NCBI RefSeq assembly: GCF_037893015.1
Contig: NC_133659.1
Location: forward strand, 11,549,885 to 11,613,884
Source of the DNA: Macrotis lagotis
Lineage: Eukaryota; Chordata; Mammalia; Peramelemorphia; Peramelidae
Direction: 5' to 3'
Length of the DNA: 64,000 bases
The notes below the pieces were generated by a model. It saw nothing but the letters and a program-made list of their open reading frames with translations. It did no database searches and was not told the origin of the DNA. The position numbers were made by a program, and so were the translations under genes. Below are positions 32,840 to 44,699 of the stretch, piece by piece; position 1 is the first letter of the stretch; every line of letters starts with the position of its first letter.

Positions 32840-34620
32840 AAAAGAAATTGCTATTTTATCCTAAGACATATAGTGGAACTATTGACTCTGGGATCAGAGA
32901 AACAGGGTTTGAATTCCAGAGTTGCAAGGGAACTCAGTGACCGACTGGTCTAACCCAGATCTGAAAGAATTAAAAAAAACAAACAACCCTTAAATGAAGA
33001 GTTCCCCAGGGCCAGCCAAGTTACCCTATTCTCCTTTGGGGTCAGATGCTTGAGAAATCACTTTACTTCAAGCCTAAAGGTACCCCTTTGTCTCTTATAT
33101 CTGTTGTGCCTGGGGCCATTCTAAACCACTACTTTTCAGGTATTTAAAAACAGTTATCACATCCCTCTTACCTCCCAGTTCCTCCACTGACTCTCAAATG
33201 GAATGGCCCTGGAGCCTTTACCATTCTGATCAGCAACCCACCCCCAGAATTTCTCCTGCCTAAAATGCTTCATGCAGAACTGAACACAATACTATAGATG
33301 GAGTCTGAAATTTGAAACTTTTGTGATTCATTTTTTTCTCCATAAAAACCTACTGCTTAAAAAATTTCAAATGGAACAAAATCAAGACTAGCTGCCCTTC
33401 TTTCTAGAAGCTGTAACTAACTGTCTTGGTTATTTTAGCTGCCTTATCACATTGTGGCAACCAAACAAGCTAATGGAGGTTTTTGAAAATGATCTCAGGG
33501 TCTTAGTGGATTGCAAGCTCAATATGTTACATGATATAAAAGCCAAAACTAAAACAAATAAGATCTTGGGGATTTTTTTAAAAAAAATTTCAATTAAATG
33601 TGAAGACAATTTTCAACCTTCATCTTTTTGTAAGCTTTTGATTTTCACATTTTTCTACCTCCCTCCTTTCCCTCCCCCCTTCCCAGATTAGTCTTTCTTA
33701 AGAGAGACAAGGGATAAAGTGCCAAGAAAAGGTTGGTGGGGAAACATGCTACCTGTGTTCCAGTGTTTGAAGAAGGGATGAACCTCATTCTGCCTGAAAG
33801 GGAACAACTCACATTCCCCTCACTCTTTATCATAAATGCAAGAACTGTCATTTATAAAATGGAGAAACACATCCAGATTGTTGTCTATAGTCATACGACT
33901 AGTAGAAGAGTCCCAGGAGGTATTTGAACCCAGGCCATGTGGCCCCTTGCCCCATTATACCATACCTCCTAACAATGACATGAATCCCAAAGTAGATTCA
34001 CTCTCATGGTCAGTCATTGGCTCTATCTTAGTGTCTTCAAACCTAGGCTGACTGGTTGTTTCTAGGATAGGTTGGACAGGCACCAGGGTTCTTGTCCAGG
34101 TGAAGGCTGTCACCTTGAATAAAAGACTTACTTCTCAGAGCCACAGGCAACTCTCTAAATTGTACAATGGGTGCAATGGTAGTTGGAGGTCAAACAGACA
34201 TTACAGGTTGTACTGAATGACCCCTGATGTCCCTTCTCCATCCGATTGGGCAATTTAAGACAGGTTGATGAGTGTGAGCCTTCTTCAAAGGCCTACAAGT
34301 CTCTGGTTTCTTTAGACTCAGCATAATTTTTTCCATGTTTCCATTCAACCAGGTCTAAATTTGCTTTTCCTGATCATCAGTGTCCTACTGGGGGGACCCA
34401 GTGAGGTCTGGTTAAAGTAAAGAAGCCTCTTGATTCTAGGTCATCTCAGTGGCACCCCAGTGAAGAGAGCATTGGACCAGGAATCTGGAAGACCCAAATT
34501 CAAATCCAGTCTCACACAGTTATTAACTATGTGACCTTGTGCAACTGTAAAATGGGCACAATAACAGCACCTACCTCCCCTTATTGTTGTGAGGCTCAAA
34601 TAATTTATTCCCTAGTGAAT
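32840..34620. repeat. intergenic old repeats after C1orf141
   Basis: 33060-33300 is minus CR1/L3-like (CAGTTATCACATCCCTCTTA). 33570-33695 is a minus L1 terminus. 33700-33990 is a minus MIR-like copy. 34440-34620 is plus MIR (GTGAAGAGAGCATTGGACCA). Other parts are unrecognised. Confidence 0.5.
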
Positions 34621-34624
34621 CTTA

Positions 34625-34918
34625 TATTTATCTTAAATGTATCCTTATCCTCTTCTGAGACTTTGCCAGATGCCCTAGACTGTCAACAGTCTGGTTTTGG
34701 AACTTGGTTTTCAGTCGCTGTGTGACTTGTCTTCCCAGGTTTCTGTTAGCTACACATTTGATAAGCAAATCATTAAACCTTTCTCCAAGTCACTAACAAA
34801 ATGTGTCAAAGAGCACCTGACTGGACCCAGATCCCTGGGGCAGCCCAAAGCCAAACTGAGAGAAGAACATTTCCTTTGAATACAGTTATTCCATCAAGTG
34901 TCTAGTCTACATCTCTCC
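34625..34918 (-). mobile_element. CR1/L3 fragment, first part
   Basis: On +: AAGCAAATCATTAAACCTTT, then CCAAGTCACTAACAAAATGT, then ACCCAGATCCCTGGGGCAGC. The same element resumes after the SINE and the PHB1 retrocopy, at 36317. Confidence 0.65.
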
Positions 34919-35238
34919 ATTTTCCCTCCAAGAATGTCCTTCATTCTTGAAGAAGGCCATGACATCAGAGAGTTGATGCCATGACATGTAAGTGAATTGG
35001 ATTAGAGTGGGGGTGGTATGCTAAGTCACTAGCCTTACTTTTTCCTCTGGTGTCATCTGGGTCCAATGGTCAGATATGGATCAGGATGCCCGGAGTTGGT
35101 CCTGGATGCAAGGCAACTAGGGTAAGTGATTTGCCCAAGGTCACACAGCAATTGTCAAGTGTCTGAAGACAGATTTGGCCTTAGTCTTCCTGACTCCAGG
35201 GCTGGTGCTCTACCCACTGCATCACCTAGTTACCCTTT
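34919..35238 (-). mobile_element. long tRNA-SINE with extended 3' body
   Basis: Head on the right (CACCTAGTTACC at about 35235), B-box region near 35160, and the 3' body TTCATTCTTGAAGAAGGCCA, TGATGCCATGACATG on the left. Related copies lie at 54285-54590 and 56630-56870. Confidence 0.8.
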
Positions 35239-36333
35239 AAGAATAGCATGAGATAGGCAGTAAATGGGGTTGGGGAATTCATGTGGAGGTCAGAGTTGTG
35301 TCTGGTCTGAGAGGGTAGAAGACCAAGACTATCTGAAGAAGACATGGCTGCTAAACTGTTTGAAGCTGTTGGCAGGTTTGGTCTGGGCTTAGCTGTTGTA
35401 GAAGGAGTTGTCAACTCTGCCTTATATAATGTGGATGCTGGCCACAGAGCTGTCATCTTTGATAGGTTCCATGGAGTCCAAGACATTGTTGTAGGAGAAG
35501 GGACTCATTTTCTCATCCCATGGGTACAGAACCCAATTATTTTTGACTGCCATTTCCGGCCACGGAATGTCCCAGTAATCACTGGTAGCAAGGATTTACA
35601 GAATGTCAATATCACTCTTCATATTCTTTTCTGACCTGTTGCCAATCAATTGCCCCAAATCTTCACCAGCATTGGTGAGGACTATGATGAGTGGGTGCTG
35701 CCATCCATAACCACTGAGATCCTCAAGTCTGTGGTAGCTCAATTTGATGCTGGAGAATTGATCACCCAGAGAGAACTAGTCTCTAGACAAGTAAGTGATG
35801 ACCTCACAGAGCGAGCAGCGACCTTTGGGCTCATCCTAGATGATGTTTCTTTGATGCATCTGACCTTTGGGAAGGAGTTCACAGAGGCAGTAGAAGCCAA
35901 ACAGGTGGCTCAGCAGAAAGCAGAAAGGGCCAGATTTGTAGTGGAAAAGGCTGAGCAACAGAAGAAAGCAGCCATCATCTCAGCAGAGGGTGACTCCAAA
36001 GCAGCTGAACTGATTGCTAATTCACTGGCCACTGCAGTAGATGGCCTAATAGAGCTTTGTAAGCTAGGAGTTGCAGAGGACATTGCTTATCAGCTTTCCC
36101 GCTCTCAGAATATCACCTACCTGCCTGCTGGACAGGAGGTGCTCCTCCAGCTTCCCCAGTGAGGCTGGTGGCCTTACCAACCCCACCCCACTCAGCCATG
36201 ATCTAATCTACAGCTTTTTCCCTGCCCCCACCCACCCACCCAAAATCACTGTGAGATCTAATGATTTGGCTTAAGCAAAAGAAATAAAATTAAAGTCATT
36301 TTTGGGGATTAAAAAAAAGAATAGCATGAGATA
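35239..36333 (+). pseudogene. PHB1: PHB1 (prohibitin) processed retropseudogene
   Basis: An intronless copy of prohibitin, an inner-mitochondrial-membrane scaffold protein. The reading frame 35344-36162 is 272 codons plus stop, exactly the human length, without frameshift. One in-frame TGA (35632-35634) replaces Arg97 (CGA to TGA). Many other Arg codons have become Gln, His, Cys or Trp, the signature of CpG decay in a copy not under selection. The 5' UTR (35256-35343), 3' UTR, AATAAA (36283-36288) and a short A tail are kept. A perfect 17-bp target duplication AAGAATAGCATGAGATA flanks it (35239-35255 and 36317-36333), showing L1-mediated insertion. It landed in a minus-strand CR1/L3 fossil beside a SINE. 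The 170-codon ATG-started frame after the stop is a remnant; translation cannot be excluded but is not supported. Confidence 0.96.
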
Positions 36334-37004
36334 ATTCATCAAATGCTTTACTGAAATATAAGATTAAATGTTCATCCTCCTCCTGATCAATGAGTTTAGA
36401 AACCCTGTCAAAAAAGGAAATGAGATTAACCTGACATGACCACTTCCTCATGAATCTGTTTCCTTTTCTTTTTTTTAATTATCCACTCTAAAGTGTTCCC
36501 AAGAATGAAAGTCAATCTCAGTAGCATATGGCTTACAGTCTCATCTTTCCTTTTGTTTTTTAATTAGGAAGACACCTTTCTCCAGATCTGAAGTACCCTC
36601 TCTTATTTTCCATCCTCTTCACACATCACTCAGAAATTCCCACTATTAGTTCTTTGAATGACTAAGGAAACCCATCCATGTGACTTGAATTCATCAAGGG
36701 TTGACTTCTTACTAACTCCTTGAGTCTGAACTCATTTTCAATATGCAATTTCCAGGACAAATGTCCTTGCCCTCTAGTAAGAATAGACCCCTCTGGTGTC
36801 AGCATCATCCCATACATCCCAAAGTAGCCAGTCTCTTTCCTTCTTTCCATAGTTGAGCTTTAAAAAGTACCTCCAAAATAGCACAACAAGCCCACAATCC
36901 TTTTGGTTGTCCTTAACCTTATCTAGGAAACCTTAGTTCATCCTGAGCCTTAGCATTTCTAACACTATTTTTATAGAATCATGGAGTAAATTTATAATCT
37001 GTTT
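36317..37004 (-). mobile_element. CR1/L3 fragment, second part
   Basis: TCATCAAATGCTTTACTGAA, then GAAACCCTGTCAAAAAAGGA, then GAGATTAACCTGACATGACC are antisense CR1/L3 phrases that continue the fragment at 34625-34918. Confidence 0.65.
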
Positions 37005-37315
37005 TCTAGTTTTGCTTTCATCTTCTAAATCAATGATGTCAAACTCAAATAGAAATTCATTTGGCCACATAGTGACCCTAAAAAGATGCAAATTAACATT
37101 ATATTGTATTGTAGGAAAGAAACTGAGAAATCACTCCAGCATCTTTGTCCAAAAACTCCAAATGGTGTCATCAAATGTTACACCTCTCCGATATGAGCAA
37201 CAACAAAAAAAAATGTCATTTTTATTTTGTTAACATTTTCCAATTACATTTTATTCTACTTCAGGTTCACAGTGAATTGGATGTGGCTGTTCTAAACATA
37301 TCTTTTGAAAATCTA
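37005..37315. mobile_element. hAT-like MITE
   Basis: Starts near ATGATGTCAAACTCAAATAG and contains CATTTTTATTTTGTTAACATTTTCC and AATTACATTTTATTCTACTT. The same end portion recurs at about 61255-61330. Confidence 0.5.
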
Positions 37316-38750
37316 AGTTGATGGATGAGTCCCGTGTGGAACCACAGTGGTCTCTTCAGACAATCAGAATTGGAACCATTTCATTGACAAACTGAAAGAG
37401 ATGTCACTGTCAACTTTGGGAAGAGTTCTCCAAGAGAATGCCTCAGGAACTTGTGCTATTTAGCATTTTATTCATAAATGAATAGATAGCATGTTTATTA
37501 AATTTCTAGATGACACAAAACAGAGAGGGATAATGGCTAAAACACTGGGAATAAAAAGGTCTTGACAGGCCAGAGCAGATGGCTTGGTCTTATTGCTCCA
37601 GAGCAGCCCAACCAGTGTAAAATATAATTGGGAATTGTGAGCAAAAATAAATATAATATAATATAACAAGATTAATTAGTGGTATTTCGGAAGGGATCGA
37701 TTTCTATTTAAGCTTAATGTCTCTTGGCTAGAGCCTGGAGCTAAAATTCGATAGAGATAAACAGGTTTCCTATTTGGGTTCAAAGATGCAATTTTGTAAG
37801 TACCAGCTCAGGACAGGACTGGAAAGGTGATCATGCCACCTCTAGAATACAGGCTCTATCAAGTTCTGGTCATTCCAACTTGGCAGGTCTGAGACTAAAT
37901 TTGCCCGGGGTAACTCCACTCACTGCTCCTGGTCCTGCCCTTTGAGGTCAGAAACAACCTGTTCACCCAAGGATCTGAAGAAAGTTATTACAAATATTTC
38001 AGCCCTCAGAGAAGAGAAGATTGAAGGAGAAGGAATATGGTAGCTGGGTTTAAAAATCTGAAATATTGTCATGGGAAGAGGGCCTAGAGGTGTTCTTTCT
38101 GCAGAACCAGAATAACTTGTAGGAGGAAAATTTAGGCTCCAAGTCATGAAAACTTCCTAAGAATCTTTCCCAAAGAGGAGTAGATTCCAGAATCCCAGAG
38201 CTGGAAGAAACCTCGTTTATCAAGTTGTCCCAACCCCTTTATGGAAGGAATCTCCATTTTAGTAGACCCAATGGCAGTTCTCCACCTCTACCTGAAGACC
38301 TCCAAGGGTGGGACAATGAGCAAGTTACAACCTTTTCAAATCTCAAGTAAAATGAAGATAAAATCTGTAAAATGAAGATAATAATATCTGTAATCAGGAG
38401 TCTTTTCACAGGGTTTTTTGAGGATCCAGGGAAATTTTGTCTCCCTGTGGTCTATATACCAATTCCTATTTTTAAAAAACCTTTTATATTGAGTATATTG
38501 TGCTTAATATGAACATGGTTTGTTTACTGTTCTTACCTCTATGCTAAGAAAAGGCTTTTAAAAACATGGACAATGATTCTCCCCCCCGCCCCAATAATCA
38601 ATGTCTATGATTTCCTTAACATTCCCTGGGAATTCCATGTGCCTCTTAATGCCTGAAAGGTCTGCATTTCTCTAATAAAATCTTAAGTCTTAAATAGAAT
38701 TTCTATATCTCAAATGTCCTTTTCCATAATTGATTTTTTAGTTAGATTTT
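37316..38750. repeat. CR1/L3-like and MIR-like intergenic sequence
   Basis: 37480-38150 resembles plus-strand CR1/L3 (CATTCCAACTTGGCAGGTCT and similar). 38180-38420 has old SINE wording. Strongly decayed. Confidence 0.4.
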
Positions 38751-38765
38751 TTTAAATCCTCTTAT

Positions 38766-38913
38766 GCGGCAGCTAGGTGGCGCAGTGGATAAAGCACCAG
38801 CCCTGGAGTTAGGAGTACCTGAGTTCAAATCCAGCCTCAGACACTTAATAATTACCTAGCTGTGTGGCCTTGGGCAAGCCACTTAACCCCATTTGCCCTG
38901 CAAAAACCTAAAA
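38766..38913 (+). mobile_element. WSINE1-type SINE with 12-bp target duplication
   Basis: GCGGCAGCTAGGTGGCGCAG start and GCCCTGCAAAAACCTAAAA end. AAATCCTCTTAT flanks it at 38754-38765 and 38914-38925. Confidence 0.93.
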
Positions 38914-39059
38914 AAATCCTCTTATAAAAAGTATTGGCCCCACTATTACTAGTCATGGTCAATATAAGGTCAGTCTCTAAATTTACTTCTGTTCAAGTGA
39001 CTTTTTTCTCTCTTTTTTAATCTTTGTTACAAGATTAGAGGAAAGGAGGGATATTATAA

Positions 39060-39730
39060 GAAATGCAGGGGATAGAAAAACAAAACTTATCCTCATTGGG
39101 GAGCAGTCAAATAAGCTGTGACACATGGACATAATGGAATACTACTGGAATGACATAACAAGAAACCTGGGCAGATATACTCAGGAAGACCAAGTCAACA
39201 CCAAAGATGCCAAAAGTGAGTGTCGCAAAAGTATAAGAGATTCAGCAGGACTGGAATGAAGATGAGTCTCAGCTTAAATCCTACATTTTTGTAGGATTTC
39301 CCCCTGTACCTTCCTACCATCTTCTTTCAGAGATTATCACTAATTTATCTTATCTAAAGGTAGCTAATACATAGATGTTTACATGTTTTCTCTCTCATTA
39401 GAATATGGGATCCTTGAAAACAGGGACAGCTCTTGTCTTTCTTTGTATCCCCAACACTTATCATAGTGTTTGGCATACAATAACATTGCTTATTGACCTA
39501 TTAATTGCCCCCATCCTTGGAATGCTCACTCTCCTTACCTCCTCATCTTGGAATTTCTGCTTCTCTTTCAAAATTCAGCTCATTGCCACCTTCTTCAGAA
39601 GAAACTCATCCCCACCTTCCAGTGCCTTCCCTCCCAAGGTCCCTTGGATGTAGTCTGTCTTTTGTATTTTTCTATTTAGGTACACTAAATTAGCATTCAG
39701 TACCTAGCCCTACTATAATAATTGTTCACT
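39060..39730 (+). repeat. L1 scrap and L2 3' ends
   Basis: 39080-39180 is a weak L1 3' piece (GGACATAATGGAATACTACT). 39250-39500 is an L2 end (GGGATCCTTGAAAACAGGGA). 39505-39720 repeats the L2 theme (ATTCAGCTCATTGCCACCTT). Confidence 0.5.
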
Positions 39731-40815
39731 GAATGATTGATTGACTTCAGCAATCCTCTGCAATTCCCTCTTCTGAGGGAAATCCAGATAATCCCCAAGG
39801 CTGTCTGCTCCATTTGGAAACATTTCCAAATGTTGGGAACTTTTTGTCCTTGTGTTAATCTGTCATTAGAAAAAAATACGTTCTCAAAACAAGGAAGGCT
39901 CATCTGGTGAATGTGAGGGAAAATTAGGGGACAAGCTGTGGGTTCCACTGGCATCCTTACAAGATCAGGAGAATGTGAGAAAGATCCCCAGTATATTTGT
40001 GGTGAATTTGTAGGAGATCATGAATGAACCTGGCCTTAAGTGAGCAGGGATGGAATAAACTGTGGTCTGCATCTTTGAGGGAAGCTCCACATCAATAAAA
40101 TCTTTGCTCCTTGGAATTTTTGAGAATGTCACCATCATCTCCATCCGCTGCTATTAGTCCTACTCTTTAAGTCTGGAAACCAAGGACCTGGGTCTGCCAT
40201 TTACAACACTGGGCAACTAACTCACTTAACTTTCCAAGTCTTTTCTTTTCCAGGCTAAATGTCCCCAGTCCCTTTCTCTTCTCATCAACATCAGCATGGC
40301 TTGGAAACCCTTTATAAACCTACTTGATCTCTTCTGGAAATGCTTCAGTTTCTCAATGTCCTTCGTAAATGGAACAAAGCAATCCAGATGTGCCCTGAAC
40401 AGGAAAGATTAGAGCAAGAAGATCACCTTCCTAATCCTGGAATGTTTATTGGTTGATAATATCTGAAGTTCTGGCACTTTAAAACCATACTTTTAAAAGT
40501 AAGATTTGAAGTATTTTGTATAAAGGTTTTTTCCCCTTTATTTTTGGAGAATAAGAAGTTGGATATGAGATTGTGACTAAGCTGTGATAAATAAAAACTC
40601 ATTTACATAATGGAAATGATGAGCATTATCCTTTGAAGCAATGGATGCCCAATGGGGTTGGGCATATATCCATTGGAAATGCTCTGGCTCAGCACTTAAA
40701 CATGACCCTTCTCTATGCTGGAGAAACTCCTTAGTGGTTCCTATGATTGGGGGGAGGATGTCACTGAGGATTGGTTACTGAATCAACTCTTTGGAGTACA
40801 TCACTTAGCCCTTGC
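39730..40815. repeat. intergenic, partly CR1/L3
   Basis: 40240-40450 is minus CR1/L3 (GATCTCTTCTGGAAATGCTT, then GATGTGCCCTGAACAGGAAA). The rest is unrecognised. Confidence 0.45.
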
Positions 40816-40827
40816 CAGGCTCTCTCT

Positions 40828-40986
40828 CTCTCTTTTTTTTTTTAGGTTTTTTTCAAGGCAAATGGAGTTAAGTGGCTTGCCCAAGGCCACGCAGCTAGGC
40901 AATCACTAAGTGTCTGAGACTGCATTTGAACCCAGGTACTCCTGACTCCAAAGCCGGTGCTTTATCCACTACACCACCTAGCCACC
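40828..40986 (-). mobile_element. WSINE1-type SINE with 13-bp target duplication
   Basis: Minus-strand copy flanked by CCAGGCTCTCTCT at 40815-40827 and 40987-40999. Confidence 0.93.
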
Positions 40987-40999
40987 CCAGGCTCTCTCT

Positions 41000-42590
41000 T
41001 AATGTCCAGTCAGGGGGAGGAGAAAATTTGTCAAGAAGACCTCAAAGCCTTGGCCACCTCTTATGTTTCCTATTTCCTGCCCTGAGCAAGGGTCACCCAA
41101 CAGCAGTCTTGTGACCAAGATGACTTCTCTTGAGAGATTGCCATTTCCAGAATCAGCAGCTATGATTTCATGGGTTCCTGATGGTCCGGACTCCTTTTAA
41201 CCATTATCTTCTCAGGGGAGAAGGTGACTCCTATCAAGAGGACACTGCAGCTGGTTCAGTAACCCAACCCAAGCCATGTCTGATTGGGCAACAGATCAGG
41301 ACCAGGGAGTTGTTCAGTGAGTGAATGTAAATTATCTTGAGTGAGGCCATAGAGATGTCTTTCGCTCTAAAAGAATATGCTGGTCATCTTTAAGTATTTA
41401 TTGATAGGGCTTATCCATCCCTCAACATGCACTTTTTAAGCTCCCTGCACTAGTCACCAGGGATACCAATGTAGCTAATGAAACAAGTCCTACTCATCAG
41501 GAGCCTGGGCTGCAATGAAGGAGACAAGTGACTATGGAGATCTACCCACAATGGATGTAAAGAAAATAAATAGAAATATGTGCACCATCCCTAATACTGA
41601 GTAGTTAGGGGAAAGCAATTTGGGGGATCAGGAAAGGCCTCAGTGATCATGTCTTGGGTTTAAACACTTCCTTAGTGGTGAAGGGCAATAAGTAGCTATG
41701 ATGTTTATATTGAGTCCATTCTACAAGGAACTTGTTGATACCTTTTGAGGTCTTGGACATGACCTAGATTTTATTTAAGAGATTTTTTTCCTCCAGAGTT
41801 GTTATGGGACCAGAGGGAGGAGAAAAAGCCTGCTCCCATCTCCTTATAGTCAGGTTTCCCTAGAACTGAATCTGACCCTGCAGGACCTCAGAGCTGGTTC
41901 CTTTTTAGGGAAGCTCACCCACCCCAACCTCCACCCCAGCCAAGGAGAACATTTTTATAAACCTTAAAGGTTTAAAATCCCTCGCTTTATAATAAATGTG
42001 AATCAAGGAGTTGGTACAGGGATCATATTTTCCCTCATTTTATGGACTGAGGGGCAAAGACCTCATTTTTTGGCAAAGCCTGTCAGTGGAGTTAATGACA
42101 AGCATTGGGGACCATTCAGCTTCCTGGGGCATTTTCTTCAAGGCAGGAAAAAAGGGAAATGAGCTCATTTTAGCTGCTAAAGGCCAAAGACCTGTTTCAC
42201 CCAGCTGCTGAATGAATTCTGCAAAGGGCGGCTGTATTATTGGTATTCAGTTCTGTTTTAATGACTTGTACTTTTCCAGAAATAGAAATAAGGTCATGAA
42301 TTCCTCAGGGAAAGTGGTTTTTGAAAACTCTAAGTAGAGGGTTATAATTAAGAATAATGAGTCACATATCTATAGTACTTCCTTCCAACAACCTTGTGAG
42401 TAGGAAGGACCAGAAGCTAATAGATTTAGAGTTGGAAGAAACCAAAGAGGATTCTGAGTCCAACCCCTCATGGGGAAACTGAGCCTTGTAGAGGGAAGAG
42501 GACTCTCCCAGAGTCACACAAAATTTGAACCTACATGACTTCCTACCTTTAGGTCCAGTGTCCTCTCTATTATCCCACTTTATTTGGAGA
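41000..42590. other. intergenic stretch, little recognised
   Basis: 41390-41580 resembles an antisense L2 end (GGGATACCAATGTAGC). 42370-42580 is minus MIR-like. No coding or RNA gene seen. Confidence 0.4.
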
Positions 42591-42679
42591 GTTTGGGAAC
42601 ATTAGATTGACCAGGAGATCAGACAAAATCTTATTTGGTGCATTATACACAACAGCAACAAAAACAATGAGGATGTGGA

Positions 42680-42970
42680 TGGGTAATGATGATGAGTAGC
42701 TAGAAGAGGAGGGATAGAAAGAAGAACGAGGAGAAGAAAAATAGAAAAGTGATGGAAATGATGGAGGAGGGGGGAAGGAAAAGGAAAAGAGGAAAAGGAG
42801 AAGTCATATTTGTATGGTGTTGTAAAACTGATGAGTGGGTGGGAGAGGAGAGTTAAAAAGAAGGAGAAGAACAAGAACAAGAGAGAAAAATGACAAAATG
42901 ATGAAGGAGGAGGGGGAAGAGGAAAAGGAAAGGAGGAAAAGAAGAAGAGAAAGAAGTCATATTTGTATCG
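42680..42970. repeat. polypurine tract with an imperfect ~150-bp tandem duplication
   Basis: Almost pure A/G on the + strand. Two units end in the same GAAGTCATATTTGTAT (about 42811 and 42952). Each contains a GATGGAGGAGG or GATGAAGGAGGAGGG core followed by GGAAAAGGAAA-type sequence. Confidence 0.8.
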
Positions 42971-43059
42971 TAAACTTTGCAAAACTTCTCTGAGGGCAAT
43001 AGCGTCTCTAAATACAACTTCAAAGTTTAATGCAAGAAGAGAAATGTGTTGTCATGGGA

Positions 43060-43505
43060 TATTACATACTGAAAGAAAGGCTCTTGGATTTAGAGCAACA
43101 TGACTTGAGTTTAAGTCTCAATTCTCTTACTTACTATCTGTGTGACCTCAGAAAAGTCACTTCTTTCCCCATCTCAGTTTCCTATCGGTAATATAGCTGT
43201 GTTGATGTCCCTGAAGGAGATGATCCTTCTATGAAAAACAATTTTCTTTAGGTATGAGGATGATTTTTCAGTTGTTTCAGTCATGTCTAACTCTTTGTGA
43301 CCCCATTTGGAGTTTTCTTGGCAAAGATACTGAAGTGATTTGCCATTTCCTTCTCCAGCTCATTTTACAGATGAGGAAACTGAGGTTAAGTGATATGTCC
43401 AGGGTCACCCAGCCAGTAAGTGTCCAAGGCCAGATTTGAACTCAGGAAAGAGACGTCTTCCTGACTCCAGATTCTGCACTTTATCTGTTACACTACCCAG
43501 CAACC
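43060..43505. repeat. MIR (+) and long CORE-SINE (-)
   Basis: 43070-43240 is MIR-like. 43255-43505 is a minus long SINE: GTCATGTCTAACTCTTTGTG, then CAGATGAGGAAACTGAGGTT, then CACTACCCAGCAACCC. Confidence 0.7.
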
Positions 43506-44032
43506 CTGTTTATGGGTAATGGTTCACCTCTTCCTAAGCCCATCATGGACAGAGACCTCTTGGGGGTAGAACATGCTATGATGAGGCAGGCCTGAAGGAC
43601 CCCTCTCCATAGGTTAATTGTGATCAAAGAGAGTGTTCTCCATGAGGTCACTGATCCCCAGGCTGCCCCCCTCCCCAAAGCCCCATAACCCAGTCTGCTC
43701 CCTGACCTCTTCTTTGGGTACCACCTTAGTCCCTAAGCTCCTCCTGTTTTCTTCCCTTTCCCCACCTCTGTCAACCTCTAGAACCAGCTACCCCTGCTGG
43801 AGAACCTTACCCCATAACTCCTAAGATTTCACAAGCAGGTGGAAGATGCCAATGGTAGTTTTCAGGCCCCAATAAGAAATCCTGTAAGATGTTGGCAATA
43901 TGTCAGCCCTAGCTGACCCACCTTAGTAACAGATCTGGCTAAATATATTTAATTTCTTCAGTTAAATACAGCATCAACTTGAGGTCCTTCCCATCCTTAG
44001 ATGCAGAGAAGAGAATTAATTCAAATTGAGGG

Positions 44033-44034
<2 letters not shown>

Positions 44035-44102
<68 letters not shown>
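44035..44102. repeat. (GA)n microsatellite
   Basis: About 65 bp of perfect GA repeats. The Ser/Leu open frames on the minus strand come from it. Confidence 0.98.
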
Positions 44103-44105
<3 letters not shown>

Positions 44106-44699
44106 CTAGAAGATCCCACACACACTGCTTGGGACACATGAAGCAAGCCCTCCATGAGAATGAAGGTATAGAATTTGTTTAGCCTATATTTACAATTCTT
44201 CTTAGTCTTAACATTTTTTAAAATTCTGCTGATATATTTTGTTGTTAGAAGGTCTTTTTCAAATATATTCCTCTTCCTACCCTGCCCTGCCTTGCAATCC
44301 ATAAGTCCTAGTGAGAAATAATTAGCATTTAATAAATCCAAATTTAGTCCCTGTCAAACTGGGGATGGAATGATGCCCTCATCAGTCACTACACATTTTA
44401 ACAAAGGGAAGTTTAGTTTGTCTTAACATAGAAACAAGAATTCAGTGGACGTCTCCCTCCCCTCTTTACTTTCTGAGAAGCAGAGAATCAAGGTATGGCA
44501 GATTCATATCATCTTCGGTGTCCCTAAATATGAGAGATTCTACATGGCTGGGATGTTTTATCATCTCAAATGACCAGAAAGCCATTTCAGAGAAACCAAA
44601 GCCAGTCAGGTATACAGGTGGCTTTGATTTCATTTTGGTAAAGGTTCCTTATGTTGGGTGAGAAGAATAATGAGGTCCTATCATACTCATAAGAGGTGC

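Noticed and set aside
35344-36162. PHB1 copy as a functional retrogene
   Set aside because: Premature stop at codon 97 plus extensive CpG-type Arg replacements point to a pseudogene.
42602-42982. 126-codon minus-strand frame rich in Phe, Ser, Pro, Leu
   Set aside because: It is the translation of the polypurine tract's complement, with no homology or gene context.
43939-44341. Ser/Leu repeat frames on the minus strand
   Set aside because: Produced by the (GA)n microsatellite.
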